The notes under the pieces were generated by a model. The model saw only the letters and a list, made by a program, of their open reading frames with translations. It made no database searches and had not been told where the DNA came from. DNA of 64,000 nt, taken from positions 124,001 to 188,000 of the forward strand of contig BGKB01000021.1 in the NCBI GenBank assembly GCA_003116975.1, in the 5' to 3' direction. The number at the start of each line of letters is the position of its first letter. Positions within the stretch are counted from its first letter, which is position 1. Below, piece after piece: positions 33,589 to 43,650 of this stretch. A program made the position numbers and the translations under genes. Origin of the DNA: Aurantiochytrium sp. KH105. Taxonomy: Eukaryota; Sar; Bigyra; Thraustochytrida; Thraustochytriidae.

Positions 33589-35708
33589 TTAGTGAAGCAG
33601 AATAATCTGCGTATTTTGCACAATCTTTTGGGCAACCTTGGGCCGATATTGTGCGAGATTGTCCCCGAGCATCTTGATTTCGATCATGTATGCACGTAGA
33701 TTATGTCCGCCGCGCGACAGAGCTTTGCAGTCCTTGGCAAGAGCTCCGCGCTGCATGCTACAATCATACTTTCGGAGCTCTTTGCGGAGCCGTTCGCGAA
33801 CAGCAATAAGTTCTGCTGCTTGCGACTCGTTCCATGACACCGTCTCGGAGGATGCTTGCATCAGCGTGGTAGATCGACCAAGAATATTGATCTTGGCGCC
33901 GACAAAAAGATCCCAGGCTTCGAGCGTACCATGCCGCCCAACTCCATGGGAGAGCGTGTACACCTTTTCGGCGCCTTCGATGATGACCTGGAAGTTGCCC
34001 GAATCAACATGAAAGTAGATGTCTATATGTCGTCGAACGACTTTATCAGCCCTTGCTCTGCCATCGTTCCACCAGGATTTGAAACATAGTGTCTCGGGCT
34101 TTGATCCATGCTTGCTAGGCTTTGTGCGCTTGTTGGCAAAGACCCCCTTTTCGAGATTTTGTCGGACGTGGAAAGACTGACTCGTCTTGGAGTGAAGAAG
34201 ACCGTTCTCATCGCTCAGCACGACACCTTGCTCAAGAGTCGGTGCCATTCCTTGTCCTTTGCCGGCAGCAAAATTGTAGTAGTATGACACTTGAGCCCGA
34301 TATTGCGACCCGTCCTCGGCCTTGATTTTGTAAGGAAAAGTAAAACGAATCCATGCCATTGCGGGATCGAGATCTGCGTCAAGCGCGCTGTAGCGTTGAA
34401 GTTGTTCGATCTGCTGTCGCTCGTGCTGCACTAGCTCCTGGAAATAGCTCGTTCCAGGGTGATCGTCGCGCTCCTCCTTGGTGTCAACATTGCGAAAAAG
34501 CGGATGCAATGATCCTAAAGGATGCAGGACCTGCCAGCCAGGAGGCAACGGGGTTTGCAGGGCTTGAAGAACAATCCATAAAAGTCGAGGTTCAGACTCA
34601 GGGTTGATACCCCAGGCCTTAGCAAGGGCCGCAACTTGGGCATGCGTGACGCGGTGAAAAGCTGGAATCGGCCATTCTCCATGCATGGTATCTGTCGGCT
34701 TATGTGTGAGAAGGACTTCAATGAGCACGGGCGAGATAGTACTGGAAGTCTTGGAACGATGGTCCTCGATTGTCTTGCAACATTCGAGCAAGTCCACAAA
34801 CCCCTCAAAATCAAGCGCTGCGTTTTCGATGCAGCAGAGGTCTGGAAGAGCATTGCCTGCCGCAATTTTCAAAAACCAAGTGCATGTCGAGCAAATGGCG
34901 CGGAACTCCAGCTTCGCCTCAATTGCATCCAGGATGGACTCCGCTTGAATGCCCGATGACTCGGGTCGCTCGGCTGACTTTGACTCTTGCTCAATGCTCT
35001 TCTCTTCGTCGTTGGACTTTGCAGTCGCCCCAAGCTGAGCTTCATGTTCATAGGCCGCAACGCCATTGTATATCTCCCGCAGAGCAAGCAAGGTATTGGC
35101 TTGCGCTGCGCGTGCAGGCACAGGGCGATGTTTGGTCCAAAGACTTGCAAAGTCCTTCACGTTCGGACGCGAGCGACCTGATCCTCTAAATCATCGTAAT
35201 GTGTTCGAAGACACTTCGTTAGCTTTTTTGTCTTTCCCCTTGGCCTCATCCACGAGGCGTTTAATGCCTTCGCCCATTCGCAAGAGTAAGCAAACGTACA
35301 TGATATCGAGAATAAAGTCGTCCGCGAGAATTTCTGGTACACACAAAGGTCTCAACCATGCAGATCTGTACATCAATCGCAGCGTCTCCGGATCACGTTT
35401 ACGGATAAGCTAATGACCACGTCAAAGGAAACAGGAGAATGAATGTGAGCATACTTGATATCCTGTCTTTCGTGTTCGAGAGCAAGAGCGAGCTAATGAC
35501 TTACTTTGAAGAGCGCAGGCAGGTCGATCGTGTCTGCACGCCGCGCACCCGGACCCACGCTTCTTAAATCATCGATTTCCGAATCAGTGGTCTCGTCAGA
35601 CGAGTCTTTCCCGGCGCATTTGCGCTCCGCGTCCTTTGCCTCGAGTGTCTTGAGGTCGACAAGAGCTGCGAGCTCTTTGAGCGCCTTGACGCCGTCCGAC
35701 ACCGACAT
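33589..35708 (-). CDS. WW-domain protein with CEP164-like N-terminal signature (three exons proposed)
   Basis: The main exon (33589 to about 35185) is firm. Read from its far end it gives a conserved block: WGINPESEPRLLWIV, then PLPPGWQVLHP, then HPGTSYFQELVQHER. This matches the helix-plus-WW arrangement of CEP164-type centriolar proteins, although the second WW Trp and aromatic residues are degenerate. Downstream is an unrecognised domain of about 300 residues, including SYYYNFAAGKG. The exon has no ATG at its 5' end, so upstream exons are needed. I propose exon 1 at 35505-35708 (MSVSDGVKAL..., donor GTAAGT) and exon 2 at 35300-35409 (donor GTACGT, acceptor ATTAG), joining exon 3 at 35185 (636 residues). 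Exon 2 may instead extend further, since the following in-frame sequence also looks coding. Main exon sure; 5' structure tentative. Role: perhaps ciliary or basal body, by analogy only. Confidence 0.65.
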
Positions 35709-35997
35709 TCTCAGCGCTACGTCTGCTCGAGTTTTCCTCGGACTGTCTGGTCTCTTTGGCCTTGCCTTGCTTTGCCTTGCTTTGTCTTGCTGCCAAGGCA
35801 AGTCACGTGGTCAGCCAATCATCTATGATTCGCTCATACACAAGGCTAAGCCTAGGTCTAGCCTATGTCATCTGGCTCAATCCAGAGATCAGCAGTCATA
35901 CTAGGCTCGCAGTGAAGTGCCTCTGCACGTGTCGTCATAACGGATATGATTGTGCGTAGTTTTGTATTGGAAAAAAAATTGTCATATAATATAATTT
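35709..35997. promoter_or_regulatory. Putative bidirectional promoter, WW protein / PX-VPS9
   Basis: 289 bp separate the proposed divergent start codons. An A+T-rich stretch just before 35998 (around 35980-35997, TATAATATAATTTA) may include a TATA-like element or lie in the leader. Placement is inferred from gene arrangement only. Confidence 0.45.
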
Positions 35998-38118
35998 ATG
36001 TTACCGGAATCAATACCATTCTGTTCTCCTAAGATGGCGAGTCTGCTTGCAGAGGTAGGCCACGACTGCAATCTACAAACTACGTCGACAATTCTGTCCC
36101 TTGAAAGTATCATGGCGGGGACCAGGGGATCAAGCTGGCGGCCTCCGCCGCCGCTGCCGCCGCCTGTGCCTCCACGTACGTATCGTGAGCACTGGTTTGT
36201 GGTCGACGGCAAGCTGCGTCCAAAAGTCCCGCAGAGACCACCTCCCGGGCGAGTCCCAAAGCTTTACGAGCAGCTGGCCTTCGTGTCTGTTCCGGCCACG
36301 GGAATCAAGTCTGATCTTCATGACCGCGCGCAAAAAGCGTTCACAATGTATTATATCCAGGTCGACTGCAAGAATGGGTGCGGATGGACTGTGCAGCGCC
36401 GCTTTCGTGAACTATTCAAATTCGCGCTGCGAATCAAGCATATACGTAAATCGGGAGTCGATCACAATGTAAAGTTCCCCAGTAGGTTCTCACGTAAAGC
36501 TTCTCTCTCTAGCACACTAATTGAGCAGCGTCGACGGGGCATTGAGGTATTTTTGAGCGCTTGCGTGCAGAGTGTGGCTCTTGCAAATCCTGCCCAGAAC
36601 TGGCAGGACGTCGGTAGGGCATTGGAGGAGCTCTTCCTTATGCAAGACAATTACCGGACATCCTCTATTGACTTCAAGCCTCGAATTCCGTATGGAAGCT
36701 TCCAGGTAAAGTCGACACCCTCGGGACTACTCATCGATGCTGATGCGAAAACGCTGCAAGCCCAAGCGCTCATGCGTCACGCCTTGACAAGGCAGTCTCG
36801 CACTATCGAGCTGCCCAGCGCAAACGTTGAACGCAGACGAAAGCTTTCTTCATCTTTAAGGTCTTCGGCAAAAGGCGATCCGGCGGAGAACGTCTGCCTG
36901 AAACTGGGGCGCCTCGTTGCAATGCAGCAGGGCCAGGTCGATCGTTTTGCGTCCAAAATGCTCCAGATCTACCCAGCACGAGATCTTGAGGTTGCCGAAC
37001 GTCGTTTGCGCGAGTCTCCGACAGATTCACTGTCCGCACGTCCATCCTTTCGAGATTTATTCCGCAAAAAAAGAGATCCCGGCCGTAGGACCGGATCCAA
37101 CCATATCGCCACTACACCATTGTTGTCAACAACGCCGTCACACGCTTCAGCGTCGAGGGACGATGGAACTGCATCCCCAGCATCTGGCAGAGCCGAGGAA
37201 CTTTTGCACAGAGTGCATCGCTTTCTTACCCAAATTTCGTGGAAGCTGGTCGAAGCGAATCCAGACACTGTAAATGAAAGCAAAGAGTTTGGTTTTGACG
37301 CCGACTTTTGCTTTGACATGACTCACCGCCTGTTCGAGGCAGCTCTTCTCGAGAGGCACGGAGACTTGGCGGAGAGACTCCTCTTTGCTGCGTCAGCATG
37401 CGCAGCAGCCTTTGAAGATGACTCGCTTGTGCACGAGAAGCTCTGCGACCTTCAGAAAACGTACCGGGGCCGTGGCATCCCCCCTGCACTTTTTGGAGCA
37501 AAGGCCCACCCCCAATTCTGTACAGATGCCAGTTGCGGAAAGGAGCTTGGACCTGGTAAATCTTTTGCTTGGGGCTGGGAGGAGGCTGTGGAGGTGATGA
37601 ATCGTCTTACGAACGAGAGTCTTCCGACGGCCAAAGTGGAAACTATACTGGAATGTGTGGCAGAGATCCATCGTGGAATCGCAAGTTCGGCTGCAATCAC
37701 CATGAGCACCCACGAAGAAGACGCAATGGGTGTCTCGTCAGATGGCATTGAGGACGCCGCTTCTTTCCATATTGAAACAAAGAGCGAGGACACAGGAGCA
37801 AGGTCTAGATTGGAAAAAGATGCCACAGAAACTTTAGCTGAGACGACGGAGCTTGAGGAATTGGACGGAAGTGCCGAATCGATCTCTCCGTCTCCGACAC
37901 GTCAAACGATGCCTTTCAAGACGCCAAAGGCCGTTGGCGCAGACGACTTTGTCCCTATTTTCATATATGTCATTGCCTGCTCAAATTTGCGCCAGCCGTG
38001 GACTTTGCACAAGTTCATGTCGACACTGGCGAGTGACTCGCTTCTGTCCACGGAGGCCAAGTATTGGCTCACGGTTCTCGAAAGTGGTCTTTTCTTTCTT
38101 GCCAATGCTGAATTTTGA
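35998..38118 (+). CDS. PX-VPS9 domain protein, probable Rab5-family guanine-nucleotide exchange factor
   Basis: Up to 706 residues. The N-terminus is Pro-rich (about 45-65). A PX domain spans about 95-215, with YYIQV, WTVQRRFREL, KFPSRF and EQRRRGIEVFLSAC in the expected order; PX domains bind phosphoinositides, usually PI3P. The middle is Ser/Arg-rich and low-complexity. The C-terminal part carries a VPS9 module (about 520-700): TNESLPTAKVETILEC, then GADDFVPIFIYVIACSN with the conserved Asp, then LLSTEAKYWLTVLESGLFFL. A long acidic insert separates the two VPS9 halves. Together this predicts a Rab5-type GEF recruited to endosomes. Several ATGs compete (residues 1, 13, 39); residue 39 (MAGTRG) is equally plausible. 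Single exon, divergent from the WW gene. Confidence 0.85.
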   Translation: MLPESIPFCSPKMASLLAEVGHDCNLQTTSTILSLESIMAGTRGSSWRPPPPLPPPVPPRTYREHWFVVDGKLRPKVPQRPPPGRVPKLYEQLAFVSVPATGIKSDLHDRAQKAFTMYYIQVDCKNGCGWTVQRRFRELFKFALRIKHIRKSGVDHNVKFPSRFSRKASLSSTLIEQRRRGIEVFLSACVQSVALANPAQNWQDVGRALEELFLMQDNYRTSSIDFKPRIPYGSFQVKSTPSGLLIDADAKTLQAQALMRHALTRQSRTIELPSANVERRRKLSSSLRSSAKGDPAENVCLKLGRLVAMQQGQVDRFASKMLQIYPARDLEVAERRLRESPTDSLSARPSFRDLFRKKRDPGRRTGSNHIATTPLLSTTPSHASASRDDGTASPASGRAEELLHRVHRFLTQISWKLVEANPDTVNESKEFGFDADFCFDMTHRLFEAALLERHGDLAERLLFAASACAAAFEDDSLVHEKLCDLQKTYRGRGIPPALFGAKAHPQFCTDASCGKELGPGKSFAWGWEEAVEVMNRLTNESLPTAKVETILECVAEIHRGIASSAAITMSTHEEDAMGVSSDGIEDAASFHIETKSEDTGARSRLEKDATETLAETTELEELDGSAESISPSPTRQTMPFKTPKAVGADDFVPIFIYVIACSNLRQPWTLHKFMSTLASDSLLSTEAKYWLTVLESGLFFLANAEF

Positions 38119-38660
38119 ATGTATTTTTCCTACTCGGGGCGTCGACGTTGGTTTCTTCTGATGTGTCCATCAGACCATCTTTTCTGGAAAGTTTGCGTCG
38201 GGGTACTCAGACGTGATCACTTTCAGAGCGCGGTGTTTATAACATGAACCTGATTTTTAAGGGGCAGTGCAACTTCATTGCACTTGCAGCTGTTCTCTTT
38301 TGTATGGTGAGGGTGTGACTGGAGAGAGAGGAAGAGAGATGGAGAGCATGAAAGTGAATGCTCGTCTTATGGTTCTTTCTCTACGTGCGTCTTTCAATCA
38401 CCTTGTTTGTCAGCTTCTCAGCGACCGTGTTGTCGAGAATTCGTGGTAACACTACAGGTTTCCTCCCTCCTCCTCCCTTTGCACGTCACCCTCTCTCCAA
38501 CACCGTCTCTTCTGTCCCCTTTTTTTGCGTGGCTGCGAACGAAAAGAAAACGAGAAATGGACGTTGGGCTCAACTTTGGGCCGGGTCGGAGTCTGCTATG
38601 AGCAACCAACCTCGAACTGAGTGAGCTCAGAGCAAACAAAGAAAGCCACTTTCGGCAGAG
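38119..38660. other. Intergenic region upstream of the TPR gene
   Basis: 542 bp without a supported gene. It holds a short GAGAGAGG purine stretch near 38321-38345 and pyrimidine-rich DNA nearer the start codon, presumably the promoter and leader of the TPR gene. Confidence 0.6.
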
Positions 38661-40711
38661 ATGGACGCGGTCGAAGCACTCAAGTCGCGCGGGAACACGG
38701 CGTTCTTGGCGAAGGACCTCGACCTGGCGCTGGAGCTCTATTCGCGCGGACTCGAGACGCTTGGTCCTCCTTCTCGGGAGGAAGATGGTGGCGACAGCGA
38801 CGAGACAACCAAGGTAGGTGGTGCTTGTGCGCGCGCGCTCGCCACGTCAGGCCAAGTCTTGACGCAGGGCGTGAGGACAGAGCACGAGTGAGCTTTGCGC
38901 TGACAATTAAATCAATGTCCTATTGCATATTCCGCTTGAAAAGGAGAAGGATATTCGGTTGCGCTGTGCGCTTCTGACAAATCGCGCCAATACGAGATTC
39001 CTCCAAAAGGACTATATCGGCGCCGTCAGGGATGCTGATGAGGCGCTCCTGATAGACCCAAATTGGGAAAAGGTAAGTGACGCGGCACGTTAATGGCATG
39101 AGCAAAAGAAATGGGCTCATTGACGATCATGTTGAAATAAACGGAATACAGGCGCACTTTCGCAAAGGTCAGGCTTATATGCAGATGGGTGATGCCGAAA
39201 AGGCTACACAGGCCTATCGAAAAGCTCTGAACCAAGGTGCAAGCACTAAAGCATTTGCTCCCCTGTTGCGCAAGGCCAAGGAAGCTGCAACAGCAAAGGC
39301 GCGTGCTACAGTGCAATTGTATCCCGAGAGACCCGGTGCGGCGCGCTCCAAGGAGGAGGAAGAAGCTCGTCGCGCACGAGGCAAAATTGAACAGCTCAAG
39401 GAGATGCTGAAAGGTGGTGCCAAGGATGCAGACAGCCTTTTGGACGGCCTCTTTTCGCGTATGCAAACGCCGACGCAATTCAGACAAATCGTGTACCGCA
39501 ACGCCCAGCTCCCACCTGAGGCTGCAGCGCGCATGCCCAAGAGTTTTCAGGAGCTTGTCTCGAACGAGCTCTACTTTAAGGCTCTTGTGGATCTCTTTCC
39601 AAGTATTCAAGCGAAAGCAGACTCGGTCCTGCAGAACGTCAAGGCCAAGGGTGCAAAGGACGGGCAATTCATGGACGAGGCAACCGAGCGCATGTTGCGA
39701 CCCCAGGTCCTGAACGAAGCCTTTGCGCACAAAGTTGTGGACATGATCCATGAAGTAAATCGCCAGCAAAATGCTTTGCTATCCCAGGTCGAGCCCTTGG
39801 AGGCCTCGCCCGATGCAGACGAGGCGCGTCTGGACCAGATTGGAGAGTCTGCTGTGAATGGGCTCGCCGAAGTTTCGTGCGGCTACGGCGTCGTCGATCG
39901 TGTTCTCGGTGGTGACGAGGAGGAGAGTGCTGAGTGGGTCTCTCTCGTGCGCGCCGATGTTGCAGATCTTTACATGTCTGGACGCTTCGAGCCCCGCGAT
40001 GTGGCGGATCTCACAAAGTCGGAGCTTGCTCAAGCGGGCGAGGCCCGAAACGTAGCAAATTACCGGGGTCCGTGGTCTTGTTGGATGGACCAGAGCGAAC
40101 TGGCAGAGGATTTTGAGGCTCTAGCAGAGGTAGCACAGCGTCTCCACGCCATGCCGTTCGAGCTCAACCGCAAGCATCCTGTGCTGCATCTTCGCAAGCC
40201 ACTTGCGAATAGGGTTCTCATTTACATTCTCGGCGACCCGGCTGCACTCGTGGCGGAGGCCGAGGACGACGAGGACGACGAATGTGAAGATGGCAAGACA
40301 AATGGAGGTTCATCAGAGGGGGCAAGTTGTGACAAGAATGATCAAGCCGTTTTGGGAGGTCTTCGCGCACGAAGAGATGGCGGTTTCGGAGACAAAGACA
40401 ATGGGTTCAAAATTTCAGCCGCATACTTTGCCACAAATCAGGCCTGGAGCAGTGAGAACGGTGGGCATATGCGGGTGCGTTCGTCCGTGCCCTCAGGATA
40501 TGCAGGGCCGAAACCTGCATCGACAATGGACGCAAGCGACCGTGAGTTCGCTTCTTCGAGTGCATGCCTCGACCCATGCGCAGACAGAGCTGTTGTGTAT
40601 CGTAGTCGCACGGTAGAGATGAGTGTGGATAGCCTTCAGCGGGCTGCGCAACCGCAGGTGATCGTTTGCGCTTTCTTCAACGGTCCAGCTGACGAGGGCC
40701 GTGGCTATTGA
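38661..40711 (+). CDS. TPR protein with degenerate prolyl-4-hydroxylase/PHD-like C-terminus
   Basis: Three exons: 38661-38813, 38944-39072 and 39152-40711. The introns are 130 and 79 bp, both phase 0, with donors GTAGGT and GTAAGT. The join gives 613 residues and completes two to three TPR repeats (NTAFLAKDLDLALELYSRGL; LLTNRANTRFLQKDYIGAVRDADEALLIDP; AHFRKGQAYMQMGDAEKATQAYRKAL), a co-chaperone-style array. After an Ala/Lys helical linker the C-terminal half resembles EGLN/PHD-type 2-oxoglutarate oxygenases: LVRADVADLYMSGRFEP, MPFELNRKHP, YFATNQAWSSENGGHMRV, DRAVVYRSR. The iron ligands are not recognisable: no clear HxD, and the usual HEV near the end reads VEM. It is probably a pseudo-enzyme or an adaptor. 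An acidic insert (EDDEDDECEDG) lies where the HxD loop is expected. Confidence 0.8.
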
Positions 40712-41004
40712 ATAAAGAGAGAATGAATTGCCATGCAGATGCATCCGATCGCGACCCAGGGACTCAGTCGCTCCCCGATTCTAGCCGCTTTCCACCAGAG
40801 ACCAAAGACTCCTTGCGTTGCTGGGTCGCCCATCTTGTATGGCCCGACCCTTCTGTGCAGAAAGGCGCACGCGCAGACAAAGAGCAGGAGTACTGTGAGC
40901 CAGCTCGAAAAATTAAAGATAGCAGCCTGCGAGCGTCATGGGTTCACCTGTCAGTTTGTCTTTTTCCACGCCCGCTCCTGCGAAACAATCGCCAAGAATC
41001 GACA

Positions 41005-41063
41005 CGAGTCGGCACGGCACGGCACGGCATGGCACGGCACGGCACGACTCGGCACGGCATGGC
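41005..41063. repeat. (GGCAC)n pentamer array
   Basis: About eleven GGCAC/GGCAT/GACTC units. Confidence 0.9.
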
Positions 41064-41394
41064 GCCTCGCCCGCCTCCGCCTGCCGTCGGTGGCCTCGCG
41101 TTCGCCATGCTACCGTTTTCTGCTGTCGTTGCACGACTCCTCGGGGTTCACGTCGAGCTGTGACGGCGCTCTGGCCTGGAAGCCGTGCGCGCGAAACGCC
41201 GCGCGTTCCCGCGCCGCCCTTGCCGTCGCGCCGCCGTCCTCCATTCCGCCGCCCTCCTGCCGCGCGCACGTACCATTGTCGTGGCTTGAGTTGGCCATCT
41301 GTCTCAGGGGAGAGAGAGTCTCCAGAGCAGGAGAAGGAGGAGGATCGTCGCACAAATGCAGATGCATGTTCATGCCATGCGCAATGCCTGACCT

Positions 41395-41566
41395 GGCATG
41401 GGCCTGACCTGGCATGGCGTGCCTCCAAGAGTTCCGCATCATCGCCGACCACCGCAATGCCAAGCATGTAGTAGGCGTGGTTCCTCCGGATAAGAGTGAA
41501 TTTCCACGGTAAGCCAGCCACCTCGTTCCGCATCTCCACGAGCATCGAAACAAATGCCGTTCCCAA
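41395..41566 (-). pseudogene. Isolated exon-like segment, possible gene fragment
   Basis: On the minus strand this stretch encodes about 57 residues that look like normal protein, including EMRNEVAGLPWKFTLIRRNH followed by AYYMLGIAVVGDDAELLEAR. Codon choice resembles the real genes. It then meets a possible donor (CAG|GTCAGG) and dissolves into low-complexity sequence. No ATG opens it (it starts after a TTG) and I do not recognise the family. It could be an exon of an unfinished gene model or a remnant. Confidence 0.3.
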
Positions 41567-42264
41567 GTGATGACACGCGCAGTGCTTTGCGACGCCCGGC
41601 CTCGCTGCTGCACTGCTGCTTTCACCCCGAGCCGTCCTCCGGGCCTCCCCCCTCCATGCTCCGCGTGCCTACAAATTCCTCACAGCGGCATTCTCCCCCG
41701 CTGCCCGTCTCCTCGAGCAGCCGCAGCTCCGCGTCGAGCGCTCTCTCGCAGTCGTCGCCGCCATCTCGTCGCAGCCGCGGCGGCAGCAGCAGCAGCAGCA
41801 GAGCCCCGACCGGGCCCGAAGCTCCGCCGCCGCGCGCAGCCTGCCGCGCGCGAGCGAGCGCTTCGCCGCGCGAAGCGAGGCGCGCGAAAGCAGAGCGGAG
41901 CGGGGCGGGGCGCAGCAAACCCGCAACGCAAAGCGGCGCAAGGCAGAGCAAAGCAAAACGCGCCAGCGAGGCTCGGACCCGGCGAGCGAGGCGAGCGCGG
42001 GCGCGGGAGCGCGCGAGCGAGCGCGCGCGCGCGCGGGCGCGCGGGCGGGCGGGCGGGAGGGCGGGCGGACGCGCGGGGCGGGCCCGCCTCGGCTCGCGCG
42101 CGAGGCGCGCCGCGCCGCGGCGCCTGCGCGAGCGGGCGCGGCCGGAAAACGAGACGAAGTTTCCTCTTCTCTCTCTTTCTGGCTGCGTGGGGCGCGCTTG
42201 ACGTCGTGCTTGTGCGCGCATCGCCGCCGTTGACGTCGTCGTCGGGGGAAGGGTGACGCGGAAG

Positions 42265-42308
42265 CGCAGTGCAGTGCGGTGCAGTGCAGTGCAGTGCAGT
42301 GCAGTGCA
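42265..42308. repeat. (GCAGT)n pentamer array next to the Ras start
   Basis: About nine GCAGT units with one GCGGT variant. Confidence 0.9.
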
Positions 42309-42360
42309 AAGCGAGCTAACACGCAAGGCTCTGTCTGAGCTGAGCTGAGCGACGAGCAGG

Positions 42361-43209
42361 ATGCTGAGCGAGTCGGAGACCTTTCGCGTCTTCGTGCGGC
42401 GGAACAACAATGCGCCCTCGGACAAGCGCGCCTTCGTGGAGGTGAGCACGCGAATGAGCTTCAAAAAATTCCTCAAGGCGGGCGGGAAGAAACTGGGAAT
42501 CAAGGCCACGCGGTGCTTTGCACCAACTGCCGGAGGTGGCTTCAACGAGATCACCTTTATCGACGAGCTGCGCAAGGACGACGAAGTCATCCTGTCCGAG
42601 GGCGAAGGTTTTCACGGAGATCACAGTGGCCCGGGCTCCGCAGGCCAAGAGGTCTTCGTTTCGGTTCTCGGGGCCGGTGGTGTGGGTAAGAGCGCGCTCA
42701 CTTTGCGTTTTGTACGCGATTTTTTCGTCCAGGACTGGGACCCTACAATCGAGGATGCCTACCGAAAGACGGTCAATGTCGACAGCAAGCTCTGCACACT
42801 CTCTGTGCTGGATACAGCAGGTCAGGAGGACTTTGAAAGCCTGCGACATCAATGGATGATGGACAAGGACGGCTACGTTTTTGTCTACAGTGTCGACAAG
42901 AAGCAATCTCTGGACGAGCTCGATCCCTTCTTCAATCTATACAAGCACATTAATGGCACTGACTTTCGAGTGCCCATCATTCTTGTGGCGAATAAGAAAG
43001 ACATCACTGACCTTGATCCCAACAAACGGGAGGTCACCATTGCCGAAGGCCGCAAGAAAGCTGCAGAGTATGGTGCTATCCATGTTGAAACGTCTGCAGC
43101 TACCGGCGAGCGCGTCGCCGATGTCTTTGAGAGGCTCATTCTCGAAGTGCGTAAGCGGAAAGCGCCTTCCAAGCCGGCCGGCCTCGGCTCTAAATGTGCA
43201 ATTTTGTGA
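42361..43209 (+). CDS. Ras-family small GTPase with N-terminal ubiquitin-fold-like (KHA/DCX-like) domain
   Basis: 282 residues. Residues 1-85 (FRVFVRRNN...VEVSTRMSFKKFLKAGGKKLGI...FIDELRKDDEVILSEGEG) look like a doublecortin/KHA-type ubiquitin-fold domain: a beta start, a helix after SFKKFL, then a closing DELRKDDEV strand. Residues about 98-282 are a complete Ras domain: P-loop GAGGVGKSA, switch I WDPTIED, switch II DTAGQED, NKKD and ETSA. The Gly-to-Gly positions are wild-type-like, so GTPase activity is expected. The C-terminus is polybasic and ends Cys-Ala-Ile-Leu, a CaaX box whose final Leu favours geranylgeranylation. It would signal at a membrane, while the extra domain may add protein or cytoskeletal binding. 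Single exon; the fused domain is unusual for Ras. Confidence 0.85.
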   Translation: MLSESETFRVFVRRNNNAPSDKRAFVEVSTRMSFKKFLKAGGKKLGIKATRCFAPTAGGGFNEITFIDELRKDDEVILSEGEGFHGDHSGPGSAGQEVFVSVLGAGGVGKSALTLRFVRDFFVQDWDPTIEDAYRKTVNVDSKLCTLSVLDTAGQEDFESLRHQWMMDKDGYVFVYSVDKKQSLDELDPFFNLYKHINGTDFRVPIILVANKKDITDLDPNKREVTIAEGRKKAAEYGAIHVETSAATGERVADVFERLILEVRKRKAPSKPAGLGSKCAIL

Positions 43210-43650
43210 ATGAATGAATGAATAAAAAGCCCATCAGCTTTCTTGTTTTTACCATTTTCTACGTTTGTTTGTTTGTTTGTTTGTTTGTTTGTTTGTTTGT
43301 TTGGTCGCGATAATGAAGTCAGAAAAAAAAAGTGGACGTCTCCATAGAGGAAAAATGGCACATGCTGCTTCGGCCTCTCTGGTTACACCCCAATTTCGTT
43401 CGTAAACGCACGGTGCTACCTCATTTCCTGCATTCTCGTACAGCGCATCGAAAAAAAAAGAAAGAAACATCGATCAGGTCGGATCGGACTTCAGAAAAAG
43501 ATACATTTGGTTCTTTTCTTTATGTAGTAATGCCTATGCAAGCCCCTGCGTGATCCATGCGCGTCTCGTCCCATTCGAGACTGTGCAACATTCATTGACT
43601 GACTCACAACGACAAGAAAGCCCCTCACCGTTTTTGTGCATGCTCTTGGC
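43210..43650. other. Convergent intergenic region with (GTTT)n
   Basis: 441 bp between the Ras gene and SCYL1, which face each other. AATAAA occurs at 43219-43224, ten bases after the Ras stop; it may be a polyadenylation signal. A (GTTT)n array follows. No gene. Confidence 0.65.
43263..43303. repeat. (GTTT)n microsatellite
   Basis: Ten perfect TTTG units. Confidence 0.95.

Larger units (their letters stand above)
40712..42360. other. Long intergenic region with pentamer arrays and an extreme G+C block
   Basis: 1.65 kb between TPR and Ras genes. It contains a GGCAC array (about 41005-41063), a very G+C-rich and CpG-rich block (about 41760-42150) and a GCAGT array (42265-42308) ending about 50 bp before the Ras start. 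A minus-strand segment at about 41395-41566 looks like an exon (see separate entry). Otherwise no gene supported. Confidence 0.6.

Noticed and set aside
41554..42590. Arg/Ala-rich frames on both strands at the G+C block before Ras
   Set aside because: Product of CpG-rich sequence; every frame gives similar Arg/Ala/Gly composition.
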